64,000 bases of DNA, from contig NZ_WAAT01000028.1 of NCBI RefSeq assembly GCF_008806375.1, forward strand, positions 89,214-153,213. Reading direction: 5' to 3'. Source of the DNA: Pseudotamlana haliotis (lineage in GTDB: Bacteria > Bacteroidota > Bacteroidia > Flavobacteriales > Flavobacteriaceae). Both the position numbers and the translations under genes were made by a program. This document shows, piece after piece, positions 43,457 to 53,411 of this stretch; the first letter of the stretch is position 1; every line of letters starts with the position of its first letter. The notes beneath the pieces were generated by a model. It was not told the origin of the DNA and did not search any database. It worked only from the letters and a program-made list of their open reading frames with translations.

Positions 43457-44185
43457 ATGTGTACCGTAACCATTATTCCAACAGGAAATCAAAATTTTGT
43501 TTTAACTTCTAATCGCGACGAAGCACCTAACCGTAAAGCGTTGTCTCCCCGGGTTTATGAAGAAAATGGCGTGAAATTCATGTATCCGAAGGATGAATCT
43601 TCAGGAGGAACATGGATTGGTGTTAGCGACAAAAAACGTGTGGTTTGTGTGCTGAATGGTGGTTTTGCCATACATCAGAGGAAGTCTTCCTACCGAAAAA
43701 GTCGCGGACTAGTTGCTAAAGATTTGATGTTGGCAGAAGACATTGTTGCTGAAATTGACATTTATGATTTTAAAGACATCGAACCCTTTACCATCATTAT
43801 AGTTGATTGGAAGGTTAATTTAAAATTTTATGAATTGATTTGGGATGGTCAGCTAGCTCATCTTACAGATTTGCCTTTGGAACCTAAATTATGGTCGTTT
43901 TCCACCTTATATTCTGACGAGATGAAAAAAGAACGTCAAGATTGGTTTAAAAAATTTAAGGCTTATAATGAATTGAATGCCGGTTCATTATTAGAATTTC
44001 ATAAAACAACCCATATTGAGAATACAGATTACGGGGTTGTAATGAATCGTGGTTTTGTGAAGACCACAAGTGTTACCCAAGTAGTGAAAATAGAAGACCA
44101 GCTAAAAATGCGTTTTGAAAGCCTCGAAAGTCAGGAAGTTTCAGGAGAAGTGCTAGACTTTCAAGAATCTGTTGTGAATGAGTAG
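43457..44185 (+). CDS. NRDE (TANGO2-like) family protein
   Basis: 242 aa. It begins MCTVTIIPTG with the family's Cys2, then LTSNRDEAPNRKA (the NRDE motif) and GGTWIGVSDKKRVVCVLNGG. This is the Ntn-hydrolase-like TANGO2/DUF833 family; Cys2 would be the N-terminal nucleophile after Met removal. Biochemical role is unsettled. The downstream gene overlaps it by 8 bases, so the two are probably co-translated. Confidence 0.88.
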   Translation: MCTVTIIPTGNQNFVLTSNRDEAPNRKALSPRVYEENGVKFMYPKDESSGGTWIGVSDKKRVVCVLNGGFAIHQRKSSYRKSRGLVAKDLMLAEDIVAEIDIYDFKDIEPFTIIIVDWKVNLKFYELIWDGQLAHLTDLPLEPKLWSFSTLYSDEMKKERQDWFKKFKAYNELNAGSLLEFHKTTHIENTDYGVVMNRGFVKTTSVTQVVKIEDQLKMRFESLESQEVSGEVLDFQESVVNE

Positions 44186-45170
44186 TGGTATGATGTTAAT
44201 TCTTGCTTATCCAGATTCTGTGGTGCGTTTGCCCAAAGAATGGTATGCGTCGTTGATGCGCTTTGTGGGAATGGGGACGAAAAATTACATTCGTGCTGGG
44301 CATGCCGCATTAGTTTTAGTTGAAGTAAAAACAGGTGTTTTGTCGTATTATGATTTTGGAAGGTATATTGTGCCAGAACCATACGGTCGTGTGCGAAGTC
44401 AGGAAACAGACCCTGAATTGAAACTCCCTTTTCAGGCTCAAATAGAAGCTGGGGCAATTGAAAATATAGATGAAATTTTAGTGTATTTAGCCACGCATCC
44501 CGAATTAACTCATGGTTCAGGGACAATGTTAGCCTCTGTATGTGCAGCTGTAGATTTAAAAAAAGCAAAGTCTTTTATTACGGACTTGCAAAATCAAACA
44601 GAAGTAAGGTATGCGGCGTTTATCAAAAAAGCTTCCAATTGTGCACGTTTTGTAACTGATGTTTTAATTGCTTCGGTAACGGATAAGAATATTAAAAAAG
44701 GTCTTAAAAAATCAAAACGCTTTACTCCAAGTACTGTGGGTAATGTGTTGTTATGTACGACAGAAAATTTTATATATGAGGTTTCGGAAGATGGGAGTAT
44801 TTCAGAATTCAAAGGTTCGCAAAAGAGTGAAAATCTGCGCTGTTTTTTAGATCGTTTAAAAAATCATCAACCTCATTTCGAAGGGAGTTTACAAGCCAAA
44901 CCGGTTTCTGGTCTTAGTGAAAAGGCACAATGGCTTCCGGGAATTGGTAGTGGTGCTTGGTTTGAATTGTATAAAACGGAAGATAAAGTCGTGTATAGAT
45001 TTAGGCGTGTTTCACCTTACGGAACAGTAGACTGTGATGCTGAATTTTCAGTAGATAACGATAGTTTTTGCTATGATGCTGAATTTCAGTTTATGCCGTT
45101 TTCTAATTGTAAACAGTTTCAGATTGAACAAAACGGAAGTGTTTTTAGTTTTATATCATTATATGGTTAA
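44178..45170 (+). CDS. Uncharacterised protein with permuted papain-like motifs (DUF6695-like)
   Basis: 330 aa, no signal peptide. The N-terminal half has RAGHAALVLVEVKTG, a His in the layout of permuted NlpC/P60-like folds, and later KKASNCARFVTDVLIAS, where the Cys could be the nucleophile. The C-terminal ~100 residues are beta-rich (AWFELYKTEDKVVYRFRR). I believe it matches a Bacteroidota family of unknown function that often follows NRDE genes. Enzyme activity is inference from the His/Cys pair. Confidence 0.6.
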   Translation: MSSGMMLILAYPDSVVRLPKEWYASLMRFVGMGTKNYIRAGHAALVLVEVKTGVLSYYDFGRYIVPEPYGRVRSQETDPELKLPFQAQIEAGAIENIDEILVYLATHPELTHGSGTMLASVCAAVDLKKAKSFITDLQNQTEVRYAAFIKKASNCARFVTDVLIASVTDKNIKKGLKKSKRFTPSTVGNVLLCTTENFIYEVSEDGSISEFKGSQKSENLRCFLDRLKNHQPHFEGSLQAKPVSGLSEKAQWLPGIGSGAWFELYKTEDKVVYRFRRVSPYGTVDCDAEFSVDNDSFCYDAEFQFMPFSNCKQFQIEQNGSVFSFISLYG

Positions 45171-45265
45171 AATGGTATTAGTCGAGTGAAGGTTTCAGAG
45201 TTATAATAAATAAAACTTTCACACAATGTGATATTGTTTATTTCCGCAGAAAAAAGTATCTAAGC

Positions 45266-45652
45266 TTAGTTTATCGCAAAAGGCGCGCTAAGTTTAAAAG
45301 TAGGAATGGTCACTTCAAATTTTCTAGTGGTTGTAAAGTTTACCATGCTGTAGTGTCCTTGCATAGCACCAAAGGGCGATGTTAGTAAACAGCCGGAAGA
45401 GTAAGTATGGGATTCACCAGGTTTTAAAACAGGTTTTTTCCCAATAACGCCTTCTCCTGAAACAGTTTCAACATTATTTAAAGCATCTAGTATTTCCCAA
45501 TGACGGGCAAAAAGCTGCACAGAGTCTTTACTTTGGTTTTCTATGGTAATGGTATAGCCAAAGGCGTACTGTATTTTATAGTTTTTATAAAAAGAGCCCT
45601 CATAATTGGTTTTTACCGAAATCTTTATGCCTTTTGTTACCTGTTGAACCAT
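45266..45652 (-). CDS. apaG: ApaG domain protein
   Basis: 128 aa, the usual length. ApaG signatures: VKTNYEGSFYKNYKIQYAFG, YTITIENQSKDSVQLFARHW, VSGEGVIGKKPVLKPGESHT and YSSGCLLTSPFGAMQGHY. It is a fibronectin-III-like fold; the family is linked to Co2+/Mg2+ effects and possibly Ap4A, but its mechanism is unresolved. Confidence 0.95.
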   Translation of the reverse strand: MVQQVTKGIKISVKTNYEGSFYKNYKIQYAFGYTITIENQSKDSVQLFARHWEILDALNNVETVSGEGVIGKKPVLKPGESHTYSSGCLLTSPFGAMQGHYSMVNFTTTRKFEVTIPTFKLSAPFAIN

Positions 45653-45758
45653 GTTAACTATTGATATACCATGTGTTTATAGTTGCTAATGTAACAAATT
45701 ATAAATGTCTGTCACAAATTTTAACGTGTTTGACGAAAAATTTAGCTGATTAGTAATT

Positions 45759-47009
45759 TTAGTTGCTAATATTTACGGAACTCCCTTCATTGTAGCCCAC
45801 AATTCTATCATATCGTGCGCCTAGGTCTCGGTAATAAACCAATACCTTGTAGCTGTTTTCGGTTTGCCAGTGATTTCCACTGATGAATCCTTCGTCTATT
45901 TGACCATCCGCATTAACGACAACATATTTGTAATTGTAAAAACCTTGTTTAAGTAATAGGGTGTTTGTAAATATGTTTTTTGAAGCGTCATAAGTCATTT
46001 TCGTAGCGTCTTCAATAGCATAGTTATTAAAGCTTCCATATACATGAATGTTTTTGTTTTTTAAGGTATTGTTTGCAGCTAATGAAAAGTGCATCCACAC
46101 GTAGTCGGCTTCAATATTAGGGTAGGTAGCATCAAGATTATTGATGACGTAATTACCATTAATGTCAGGATTGTAGGTGTAAGGTTGATTAGCACGGCTT
46201 CCGTTGGTGTATAAATAATTGTGATATAAATCTTGTAAGTCTATAAATTGAATGTTGTTGTTTGCGCCACGTACATCTTTATTTTCAAAGAAAAAATATT
46301 CATTGCCGCCCCAAAAACTAGTTTCGGTATCATATTTATAGACCAACTGATTTCCTAAAGTGTATTGAGGGGTGATATTGGTTACAGCCGTTTTTAAGTT
46401 GTTGTTTTGTATGATAACAGCCTGAACTGTTTGTTGTGGGTTGTTAAATTGAATTCGGTTAGAATCGACTATAAGTTCGATGCGTTGTTTACTTTCAATA
46501 CCATCCATGTTTCGAGAGCGTTTTACAGCCACACCAACATTAACAAGGTTTTCATAAAGCATAAATTTTCTAGAAAAAACAAGTTCGCTATTATTGTTAT
46601 AGATGTAAATCATGTAATTGCCTGAAATTTTTAAACCTCTTGTTTGATTATTTGGAATAGTAAGTTTGTAGTGTGAAAATATTTGATAGGTATTAAAAGA
46701 GTTGTCATAGTCTCTAATGCGCTGGTTGTCGAAACCATCCAAATATTCTGGTTGCACCAATACTGAAGGTGTCCAATCACTATTAAAATATTTGATTTTG
46801 TAGTAAAAATCTTCTTCATTTCCGTTTAGAGCATCAAATTCTAAAGTTATATGGTCATTAATACTTAAAATAGGTAATTGATTTTCGTTGGTGTCACCTA
46901 TAAAGTTGATCGTTTTGATGTAGTCGGGTGGGTTTACTTCTTTAACTTGTGAGAAAAGCATTACAGAAAGTAAGAAAGTTAAAGTAGTTATTTGGTGTTT
47001 AAGAGTCAT
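45759..47009 (-). CDS. Type IX secretion system plug-type protein (DUF5103)
   Basis: 416 aa with signal peptide (LTFLLSVMLFSQ). DUF5103 features are VNPPDYIKTINFIGDTNENQ at the N-terminus, YKIKYFNSDWTPSVLVQPEYLDGFDNQRI and a C-terminal Ig-like part (HVYGSFNNYAIEDATKMTYD). The first domain of this family matches the Plug protein that closes the SprA/Sov translocon pore of the T9SS. Together with PorT and a CTD cargo protein in this window, it supports a working T9SS. It is divergent from nqrA. Confidence 0.8.
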   Translation of the reverse strand: MTLKHQITTLTFLLSVMLFSQVKEVNPPDYIKTINFIGDTNENQLPILSINDHITLEFDALNGNEEDFYYKIKYFNSDWTPSVLVQPEYLDGFDNQRIRDYDNSFNTYQIFSHYKLTIPNNQTRGLKISGNYMIYIYNNNSELVFSRKFMLYENLVNVGVAVKRSRNMDGIESKQRIELIVDSNRIQFNNPQQTVQAVIIQNNNLKTAVTNITPQYTLGNQLVYKYDTETSFWGGNEYFFFENKDVRGANNNIQFIDLQDLYHNYLYTNGSRANQPYTYNPDINGNYVINNLDATYPNIEADYVWMHFSLAANNTLKNKNIHVYGSFNNYAIEDATKMTYDASKNIFTNTLLLKQGFYNYKYVVVNADGQIDEGFISGNHWQTENSYKVLVYYRDLGARYDRIVGYNEGSSVNISN

Positions 47010-47127
47010 TTAGGGGTGGTTTTGTGTAAATATAGTTAAATTCTTTAGTCTGCGTAATGTGTTTATTTAGAACTGATATAAATAATATCAAGAAAGGTTT
47101 TAAAGTGCGAATTTGATAATTTATATG

Positions 47128-47135
47128 TATTTTTG
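47128..47135 (+). promoter_or_regulatory. -7 promoter element for the nqr operon
   Basis: TATTTTTG matches TAnnTTTG, 38 bases before the nqrA ATG; no well-spaced -33 TTG is seen. Confidence 0.45.
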
Positions 47136-47173
47136 CTGCGATTTTTAGACAACTAATTTCAATAAATATAAAT

Positions 47174-48529
47174 ATGTCAAACGACATTCGTATTAAAAAA
47201 GGTCTGGACATTAAACTTAAGGGTGAGGCTGATAAAACTGTTGAGCAAGCAGTTATTAGCAACTACTACACCGTAAGGCCAGAAGACTTCCACGGAGTTA
47301 TTCCAAAACTTATTCTGAAAGAGCGTGCTACTGTCCAAGCAGGTGGTGCTTTATTTTTCGATAAATCGAATGAAAACGTCATGTTTTCATCACCTGTTTC
47401 AGGTAAGATTGTTGAGATTGTTCGTGGACCAAAAAGGCGCATCGATGCCATAAAAATTGAAGCTGATAAAACACAATCGCACCAAGATTTTGGAAAGGTT
47501 GATGTGAATAGCGCAAACCCAGAAGACATTAAAGCACATTTACTTGCTGCTGGATGTTGGCCATTTGTAAAACAGCGTCCGTATGATGTTGTAGCAAATC
47601 CAGATAAAGCGCCAAAAGCGATTTTTATTTCAGGGTATGCCAGTGCGCCATTAGCAGCCGATTTAGATTTTACTTTAAAAGGTAAAGAAGCTGAATTGCA
47701 AGCCGCTATTACCGCTTTAGGGAAACTTACTGAAGGTAAAGTGCATGTTTCAGTTGGTAAGAATGCCAATTCGCCACTTTCAGGTTTAAACGGTATTACC
47801 TTACACAAAGTTTCTGGGCCGCATCCTTCAGGTAATGTAGGAACGCAAATCAATAAAATTGATCCAGTAAACAAAGGTGAAGTGGTTTGGACGGTTAATC
47901 CTCAAGACTTAGTAATCATAGGTGAGTTACTGTTAACAGGGAAATTCAACGCTGAGCGTATTGTCGCTTTAGTTGGATCTTCTGTTCAGAAACCAAGATA
48001 CTTCAAAACCATTATTGGAAGTGAAGTAGCGACTATCGTTTACGATAAAGGTATTGATAGATCTGGTCATGACCGTATCATTTCTGGAAATGTTTTAAGC
48101 GGAAAAGAAATAAAACCAGACGGAAGTTTAGGTTATTATGATAATGTCATTTCTGTGATTCCAGAAGGTGATGATTATGAGTTTTTCGGATGGAATAAAC
48201 CTATTTTCAATAAAGTTTCAACTTCAAGAGCATTAACATTCTCATGGTTAACACCTAAGAAAGCCTATGATTTAAATACCAATACAAACGGTGAGCATAG
48301 AGCCTTTGTAACTACTGGTACTTACGAGGAGGTTTTTCCTTTAGATATTTATCCATTACAAATCTTAAAAGCTTGTATGTATAAAGATTTAGATGAAATG
48401 GAAGCTTTAGGTATGTACGAAGTTGCTCCTGAAGACTTTGCTTTAACTGAATTTGTTTGTGTATCGAAACAACCACATCAAAAGATCATTAGAGAAGGTT
48501 TAGACTTAATGCTAAAAGAAATTGGATAA
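47174..48529 (+). CDS. nqrA: Na+-translocating NADH:quinone reductase subunit A
   Basis: 451 aa cytoplasmic subunit, first gene of nqrABCDEF. Family features: IRIKKGLDIKLKGEADKTVE at the N-terminus, FSSPVSGKIVEIVRGPKRRI (biotinyl/lipoyl-like lobe) and GPHPSGNVGTQINKIDPVNK. It contributes to quinone binding in the Na+ pump. Confidence 0.97.
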   Translation: MSNDIRIKKGLDIKLKGEADKTVEQAVISNYYTVRPEDFHGVIPKLILKERATVQAGGALFFDKSNENVMFSSPVSGKIVEIVRGPKRRIDAIKIEADKTQSHQDFGKVDVNSANPEDIKAHLLAAGCWPFVKQRPYDVVANPDKAPKAIFISGYASAPLAADLDFTLKGKEAELQAAITALGKLTEGKVHVSVGKNANSPLSGLNGITLHKVSGPHPSGNVGTQINKIDPVNKGEVVWTVNPQDLVIIGELLLTGKFNAERIVALVGSSVQKPRYFKTIIGSEVATIVYDKGIDRSGHDRIISGNVLSGKEIKPDGSLGYYDNVISVIPEGDDYEFFGWNKPIFNKVSTSRALTFSWLTPKKAYDLNTNTNGEHRAFVTTGTYEEVFPLDIYPLQILKACMYKDLDEMEALGMYEVAPEDFALTEFVCVSKQPHQKIIREGLDLMLKEIG

Positions 48530-48603
48530 TTATTCAATTTAAGAAGGAAATTGAAAAATGTAACAAATTATTCATTGAGAAACGAAATGAAAAATATTAC
48601 AAG

Positions 48604-49830
48604 ATGGGTTTAAAAGAGAATTTACATAATTTTAAAGTTAAAAATAAAGGGAAGAAGTGGTTACCTGCTTTTTCAGCCATTCATACCTTTTTATTTTTAC
48701 CTAATGAGACCACACATAATGGAACTCATATAAAAGCAGCCGACGATTTAAAACGTACCATGAATACCGTAATTATGGCTATGGTACCATGTTTAATCTT
48801 TGGTATGTTTAACGCAGGATACCAACATCACCTAGCTTTTGATGGTATTCAAGCCGTATCAGGAGGGTTTTTTAGTCCAGAATTTTGGACTTTAGACAAC
48901 TTCAATGTAGGATTTTGGAAAATCATACCACTAGTACTCGTGTCTTACGGTGTTGGTTTAGGTATAGAGTTCATATTCGCAATTATTAAAGGTCATGAAG
49001 TGGAAGAAGGGTATTTAGTAACTGGTATGTTAGTACCACTTATTGTGCCTATTGATATTCCTCTATGGATGCTTGCTGTAGCCGTTATTTTTGGTGTAGT
49101 TATAGGAAAAGAAGTTTTTGGAGGAACGGGAATGAATATTCTTAATCCAGCTTTAACTATTCGTGCGTTCTTATTCTTCGCTTATCCAACATGGATGTCT
49201 GGAGATAAAGTATGGGTTGAAGGCGCCGTAGCTAGAGATCAAGCAATTGCTGCTGGTGAAAATTTAGATGCTGTTTCAGGAGAAACCATTTTAGGTACTC
49301 TAGCTCAGGGTAAAGAAGTAGCGCATTCAGCAGCCGATATGTTCCTTGGATTTATACCAGGTTCAATTGGTGAAACGTCAACTTTATTAATCCTTTTAGG
49401 TGGTTTATTCTTAATCTTCGCTAAAATTGGTAGTTGGAGAATCATGTTGTCTTCTGCTTTAGGTGCCATTGTAATGGGACTTATTTTTAACCAAATAGTT
49501 GATGCTGGTGTTATTACTGAAACCAGTAAGTTTTACGGGTTAATGAGTACACCATTCTGGCATCACTTACTTATTGGTGGTTTTGCTTTTGGTACGGTGT
49601 TTATGGCTACCGATCCTGTAACTGCAGCACAGACTAACAAAGGAAAATGGTATTACGGTTTCTTAGTAGGGTTTATCTCTATTCTAATTCGTGTATTCAA
49701 TCCGGCTTACCCAGAGGGTGTGATGTTAGCAATTCTATTAATGAATGTTTTCGCACCAACAATCGATCATTACGTTGTTCAAGGTAATGTGAAGAAAAGA
49801 AAGAAACGTTTAAAAGTAAAAACGGCTTAA
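48604..49830 (+). CDS. nqrB: Na+-translocating NADH:quinone reductase subunit B
   Basis: 408 aa membrane subunit with about ten helices. GGTGMNILNPALTIRAFLF and the flavin site GSIGETSTLLILLGG are visible; the Thr in that segment takes covalent FMN, added by ApbE (encoded at the end of this locus). FMATDPVTAAQTNKGKWYYG is also characteristic. The C-terminus is strongly basic. Confidence 0.97.
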   Translation: MGLKENLHNFKVKNKGKKWLPAFSAIHTFLFLPNETTHNGTHIKAADDLKRTMNTVIMAMVPCLIFGMFNAGYQHHLAFDGIQAVSGGFFSPEFWTLDNFNVGFWKIIPLVLVSYGVGLGIEFIFAIIKGHEVEEGYLVTGMLVPLIVPIDIPLWMLAVAVIFGVVIGKEVFGGTGMNILNPALTIRAFLFFAYPTWMSGDKVWVEGAVARDQAIAAGENLDAVSGETILGTLAQGKEVAHSAADMFLGFIPGSIGETSTLLILLGGLFLIFAKIGSWRIMLSSALGAIVMGLIFNQIVDAGVITETSKFYGLMSTPFWHHLLIGGFAFGTVFMATDPVTAAQTNKGKWYYGFLVGFISILIRVFNPAYPEGVMLAILLMNVFAPTIDHYVVQGNVKKRKKRLKVKTA

Positions 49831-49832
49831 AA

Positions 49833-50585
49833 ATGGAAAACAAAACGGATAAAAATTCATATACTATAATATTTGCCATTGCTATGGTAATCGTGGTTGG
49901 TGCGTTATTAGCATTTACAGCGTCTTCTTTAAAACCGAAGATTTCTGAAAACCAACGAATAGAAAAGCAACAAAATATTCTATACGCCATGGGTGTTAAT
50001 GATAATGACGAATCTAGCGCAGTGTTTGTTTCTACCAATGAAGCACCTCAATTGTTTGATCAATACGTTACAAAACAGTTGGTGATTAAAAATGGTACGG
50101 CAGAAGAAAATGATGAAGCTTATTTAATAGACCTTAAAAAAGATAAAGCTGCTGCAGGAGGTGACCCTTCAAAACGTAACTTGCCTTTGTTTATCGGTGA
50201 AAAAGATGGTGTGACTCATTACATCATTCCAATTTACGGTAAAGGGTTATGGGATGCCATTTGGGCTTACGTTTCTGTTGATAAAAACATGATAATTCAA
50301 GGGGCTTATTTTGACCACAAGGGTGAAACTCCTGGTTTAGGGGCCAATATCAAGCAACGTTATTTCATGGATGACTTTATTGGAGAACATCTTTTAGGCG
50401 ACAACGGAAACTTTAAAGGTGTAACTGTAGCTAAAGGAAATGCAGATCCAACAAACGAAGATAAAACAGATAACGAGGTAGATGCTATTGCAGGAGCTAC
50501 AATCACAGGTGATGGTGTTACAGCCATGATCAAAAGTGATTTGAAACTTTACAAGCCTTATTTCGATAATTTAAAAAATAATTAA
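49833..50585 (+). CDS. nqrC: Na+-translocating NADH:quinone reductase subunit C
   Basis: 250 aa. One N-terminal membrane helix (YTIIFAIAMVIVVGALLAF) and a periplasmic FMN-binding domain. The covalent FMN Thr is in DAIAGATITGDGVTAM near residue 230, and GETPGLGANI precedes it. It starts 2 bases after nqrB ends. Confidence 0.97.
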   Translation: MENKTDKNSYTIIFAIAMVIVVGALLAFTASSLKPKISENQRIEKQQNILYAMGVNDNDESSAVFVSTNEAPQLFDQYVTKQLVIKNGTAEENDEAYLIDLKKDKAAAGGDPSKRNLPLFIGEKDGVTHYIIPIYGKGLWDAIWAYVSVDKNMIIQGAYFDHKGETPGLGANIKQRYFMDDFIGEHLLGDNGNFKGVTVAKGNADPTNEDKTDNEVDAIAGATITGDGVTAMIKSDLKLYKPYFDNLKNN

Positions 50586-50588
50586 TTT

Positions 50589-51236
50589 ATGGGACTTTTA
50601 TCAAAAAAAGACACAAAGTTAATCACAGACCCATTAGCAGATAATAACCCAATTACCATTCAGGTATTAGGGATTTGTTCAGCATTAGCAATTACAGCAG
50701 AGCTTAAAGCTTCTATTGTAATGTCTATTTCAGTATTATTCGTACTAGGGTTTGGTAATGTTATCATTTCATTAATGCGTAACATTATACCTTCTAAAAT
50801 TAGAATTATAGTACAGTTAACAGTGGTTGCTGCTTTAGTAATTATTGTAGATCAAGTACTAAAAGCTTTTGCATACGAATTAAGTAAAACACTTTCTGTA
50901 TTCATTGGTTTAATTATTACCAACTGTATCATTATGGGGCGTTTTGAGGCTTTTGCTTTAGCAAACGGTCCTTGGAAATCTTTCCTTGATGGTATTGGTA
51001 ACTCTTTAGGATATGGTGTGATTCTTATTATAGTAGGTTTCTTTAGAGAATTATTTGGTTCTGGAACCCTTTTAGGTTTTCCTGTATTAGGTGACCCAAT
51101 TGCAAAAACAGGATTGTATTCTATTGGATATGAAAATAACGGATTTATGTTATTATCACCAATGGCCTTAATCGTTGTGGGTATCATCATTTGGGTACAA
51201 CGTTCAAGAAACAAAGCTTTAGTAGAAGATCATTAA
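50589..51236 (+). CDS. nqrD: Na+-translocating NADH:quinone reductase subunit D
   Basis: 215 aa membrane protein with six helices, Rnf/Nqr D-E family. Signature segments are NNPITIQVLGICSALAIT (the conserved Cys of the membrane iron centre), VFIGLIITNCIIMGRFEAFA (second Cys) and GFFRELFGSGTLLG. Starts 3 bases after nqrC. Confidence 0.97.
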   Translation: MGLLSKKDTKLITDPLADNNPITIQVLGICSALAITAELKASIVMSISVLFVLGFGNVIISLMRNIIPSKIRIIVQLTVVAALVIIVDQVLKAFAYELSKTLSVFIGLIITNCIIMGRFEAFALANGPWKSFLDGIGNSLGYGVILIIVGFFRELFGSGTLLGFPVLGDPIAKTGLYSIGYENNGFMLLSPMALIVVGIIIWVQRSRNKALVEDH

Positions 51237-51308
51237 AATTAGTTGGTGGTTTTTAGTTTTTGGTTAATGGCCAATAACTTCAAACCAAAATCTAAAAACT
51301 AAAAATAT

Positions 51309-52031
51309 ATGGAACATTTAGAATTATTTTTAAAATCAATATTTATAGATAACATGGTATTTGCCACGTTCTTAGGGATGTGTTCTTACCTGGCGGTATC
51401 TAAAAAAGTAAGTACTGCTGTTGGTCTTGGTGCTGCAGTGATATTCGTATTAGCCATTACAGTGCCTTTAAACTGGTTATTAGATCAGTATTTATTACAA
51501 CCTGGTGCTTTAAAATGGTTGGGTGCTGAGTATGCCGATTACGATTTAAGTTTCCTATCATTTATCATGTTTATTGCAACCATTGCAACCATGGTACAAT
51601 TAGTAGAAATTGTAGTTGAAAAATTTTCACCTTCATTATATAACTCACTTGGTATTTTCTTACCATTGATTGCGGTAAACTGTGCCATCTTAGGAGGGTC
51701 TTTATTCATGCAATCTCGTGAAATTCCTTCATTGGGCTTGGCAACCACTTACGGTGTAGGTTCAGGAATTGGATGGTTCTTAGCAATTCTTGCTATTGCT
51801 GCCATTCGTGAGAAAATTAGATATTCTAATGTGCCACCAGCATTAAGAGGGTTAGGGATTACATTCATTATTACAGGTTTAATGGCTATCGGCTTCATGA
51901 GTTTTGGTGGTATGTTAACCGGAGGTGATGATGAAGCTCCTAAAGAAGCAAAAACTGCTAAAGTAGAAGCTTCTAAGGCCGAATTAGAAAATAACAAGGA
52001 GATCGCTAACAACATAAAAGTAACCGAGTAA
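51309..52031 (+). CDS. nqrE: Na+-translocating NADH:quinone reductase subunit E
   Basis: 240 aa, inverted-topology homologue of NqrD with six helices. [20 protein letters not shown] and [18 protein letters not shown] carry the Cys residues that with NqrD hold the membrane Fe centre. An extra ~35-residue Ala/Lys/Glu-rich C-terminal tail ([19 protein letters not shown]) extends beyond the usual end. A 72-base spacer with an imperfect hairpin separates it from nqrD. Confidence 0.97.
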   Translation: MEHLELFLKSIFIDNMVFATFLGMCSYLAVSKKVSTAVGLGAAVIFVLAITVPLNWLLDQYLLQPGALKWLGAEYADYDLSFLSFIMFIATIATMVQLVEIVVEKFSPSLYNSLGIFLPLIAVNCAILGGSLFMQSREIPSLGLATTYGVGSGIGWFLAILAIAAIREKIRYSNVPPALRGLGITFIITGLMAIGFMSFGGMLTGGDDEAPKEAKTAKVEASKAELENNKEIANNIKVTE

Positions 52032-52032
52032 T

Positions 52033-53340
52033 ATGATTTTAGCAGCAAGTACAACAGGAACTATTGTAGTAACCGTAATAGCGTTTTTGATTATTACACT
52101 TTCGTTAGTTAGTTTACTATTATTTGTAAAACAAAAATTATCACCATCTGGACCTGTAAAGATTACCATTAATGGTGAAAAAGAAATTGAAGTAGCCTCT
52201 GGAGGAAGTTTACTTTCTACTTTAGGTAACGCCAAAATATTTTTACCTTCTGCTTGTGGTGGAGGTGGAACTTGTATTCAATGTGAGTGTCACGTATTAG
52301 AAGGTGGTGGTGAAGCACTCCCAACTGAGATTCCTCACTTTACAAGAAAAGAATTAGCTCATGGTGCACGTTTATCTTGTCAGGTGAAGGTGAAACAAGA
52401 CATGAATATTACTATTCCGGAAGAGGTATTCGGAATTAAAAAATGGGAAGCAACCGTTGTTCGTAACTATAACGTAGCGTCTTTTATTAAGGAATTCGTA
52501 GTTGAAATCCCTGAAGATATGGGCTACAAAGCGGGTGGATATATTCAAATTGAAATACCACCATGTGAGGTGAAATATTCTGATATGGATATCACAGCGC
52601 ACCCTGAAGAGCATGATACACCAGATAAGTTTCAAGCAGAATGGGATAAGTTTGCGCTTTGGCCATTAGTGATGAAAAATACAGAAACAGTAGAAAGAGC
52701 TTATTCTATGGCATCTTACCCAGCTGAAGGGCGTGAAATCATGTTAAACGTTCGTGTTGCTTGTCCGCCATGGGACCGTGCTAAAAACGGTTGGATGGAT
52801 GTAAATCCAGGTGTAGCATCATCTTTCATTTTTAATCAAAAACCTGGAGATAAAGTAACGATTTCAGGACCTTACGGTGAATTCTTCATCAATGAGTCTG
52901 ATAGTGAAATGCTTTACGTTGGAGGTGGAGCTGGTATGGCGCCAATGCGTTCACACTTATACCACTTATTCAAAACCTTAAAAACAGGTAGAAAAGTGAC
53001 TTACTGGTATGGAGGACGTTCAAAACGTGAGTTGTTCTACTTAGAGCATTTCCGTGAATTGGAAGCAGAATTCCCTAACTTTAAATTCTACTTAGCGTTA
53101 TCTGAACCTTTACCAGAAGATAACTGGCAAGTGAAAGAGAATATTGATGCACCAGGAGATGGTTTTGTTGGATTCATTCACAACTGTGTAATAGATAATT
53201 ATTTGAGCTTACATGACGCTCCAGAAGATATAGAATTGTATTTCTGTGGACCACCATTAATGAACAATGCCGTTCAGAAAATGGGAGAAGATTTTGGTAT
53301 CCCAGATGAGCATATTAGATTTGATGATTTTGGAGGATAA
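52033..53340 (+). CDS. nqrF: Na+-translocating NADH:quinone reductase subunit F
   Basis: 435 aa electron-entry subunit. An N-terminal membrane helix, a 2Fe-2S ferredoxin domain ([16 protein letters not shown] and a later LSCQV Cys), an FAD domain ([10 protein letters not shown]) and an NADH domain ([29 protein letters not shown]) follow in order. It starts 1 base after nqrE and is followed by the operon's terminator. Confidence 0.97.
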   Translation: MILAASTTGTIVVTVIAFLIITLSLVSLLLFVKQKLSPSGPVKITINGEKEIEVASGGSLLSTLGNAKIFLPSACGGGGTCIQCECHVLEGGGEALPTEIPHFTRKELAHGARLSCQVKVKQDMNITIPEEVFGIKKWEATVVRNYNVASFIKEFVVEIPEDMGYKAGGYIQIEIPPCEVKYSDMDITAHPEEHDTPDKFQAEWDKFALWPLVMKNTETVERAYSMASYPAEGREIMLNVRVACPPWDRAKNGWMDVNPGVASSFIFNQKPGDKVTISGPYGEFFINESDSEMLYVGGGAGMAPMRSHLYHLFKTLKTGRKVTYWYGGRSKRELFYLEHFRELEAEFPNFKFYLALSEPLPEDNWQVKENIDAPGDGFVGFIHNCVIDNYLSLHDAPEDIELYFCGPPLMNNAVQKMGEDFGIPDEHIRFDDFGG

Positions 53341-53383
53341 ATTTCAGCCAAAGCATAAATCTCAAGAAGAGTATTTATTTAAG

Positions 53384-53411
53384 AAAAACCGATACGAAAG
53401 TGTCGGTTTTT
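53384..53411 (+). terminator. Rho-independent terminator of the nqr operon
   Basis: ACCGATAC pairs with GTGTCGGT around a GAAA tetraloop, flanked by A and T runs; it can also serve the converging gene. Confidence 0.85.

Noticed and set aside
44161..44568. Open frame of 135 codons antisense to the papain-like gene
   Set aside because: It overlaps the coupled NRDE/papain-like junction on the other strand and shows no domain.
47266..47874. Open frame of 202 codons antisense to nqrA
   Set aside because: It lies wholly opposite a certain gene and its Pro/Ser/Ala-rich translation is typical of antisense shadows.
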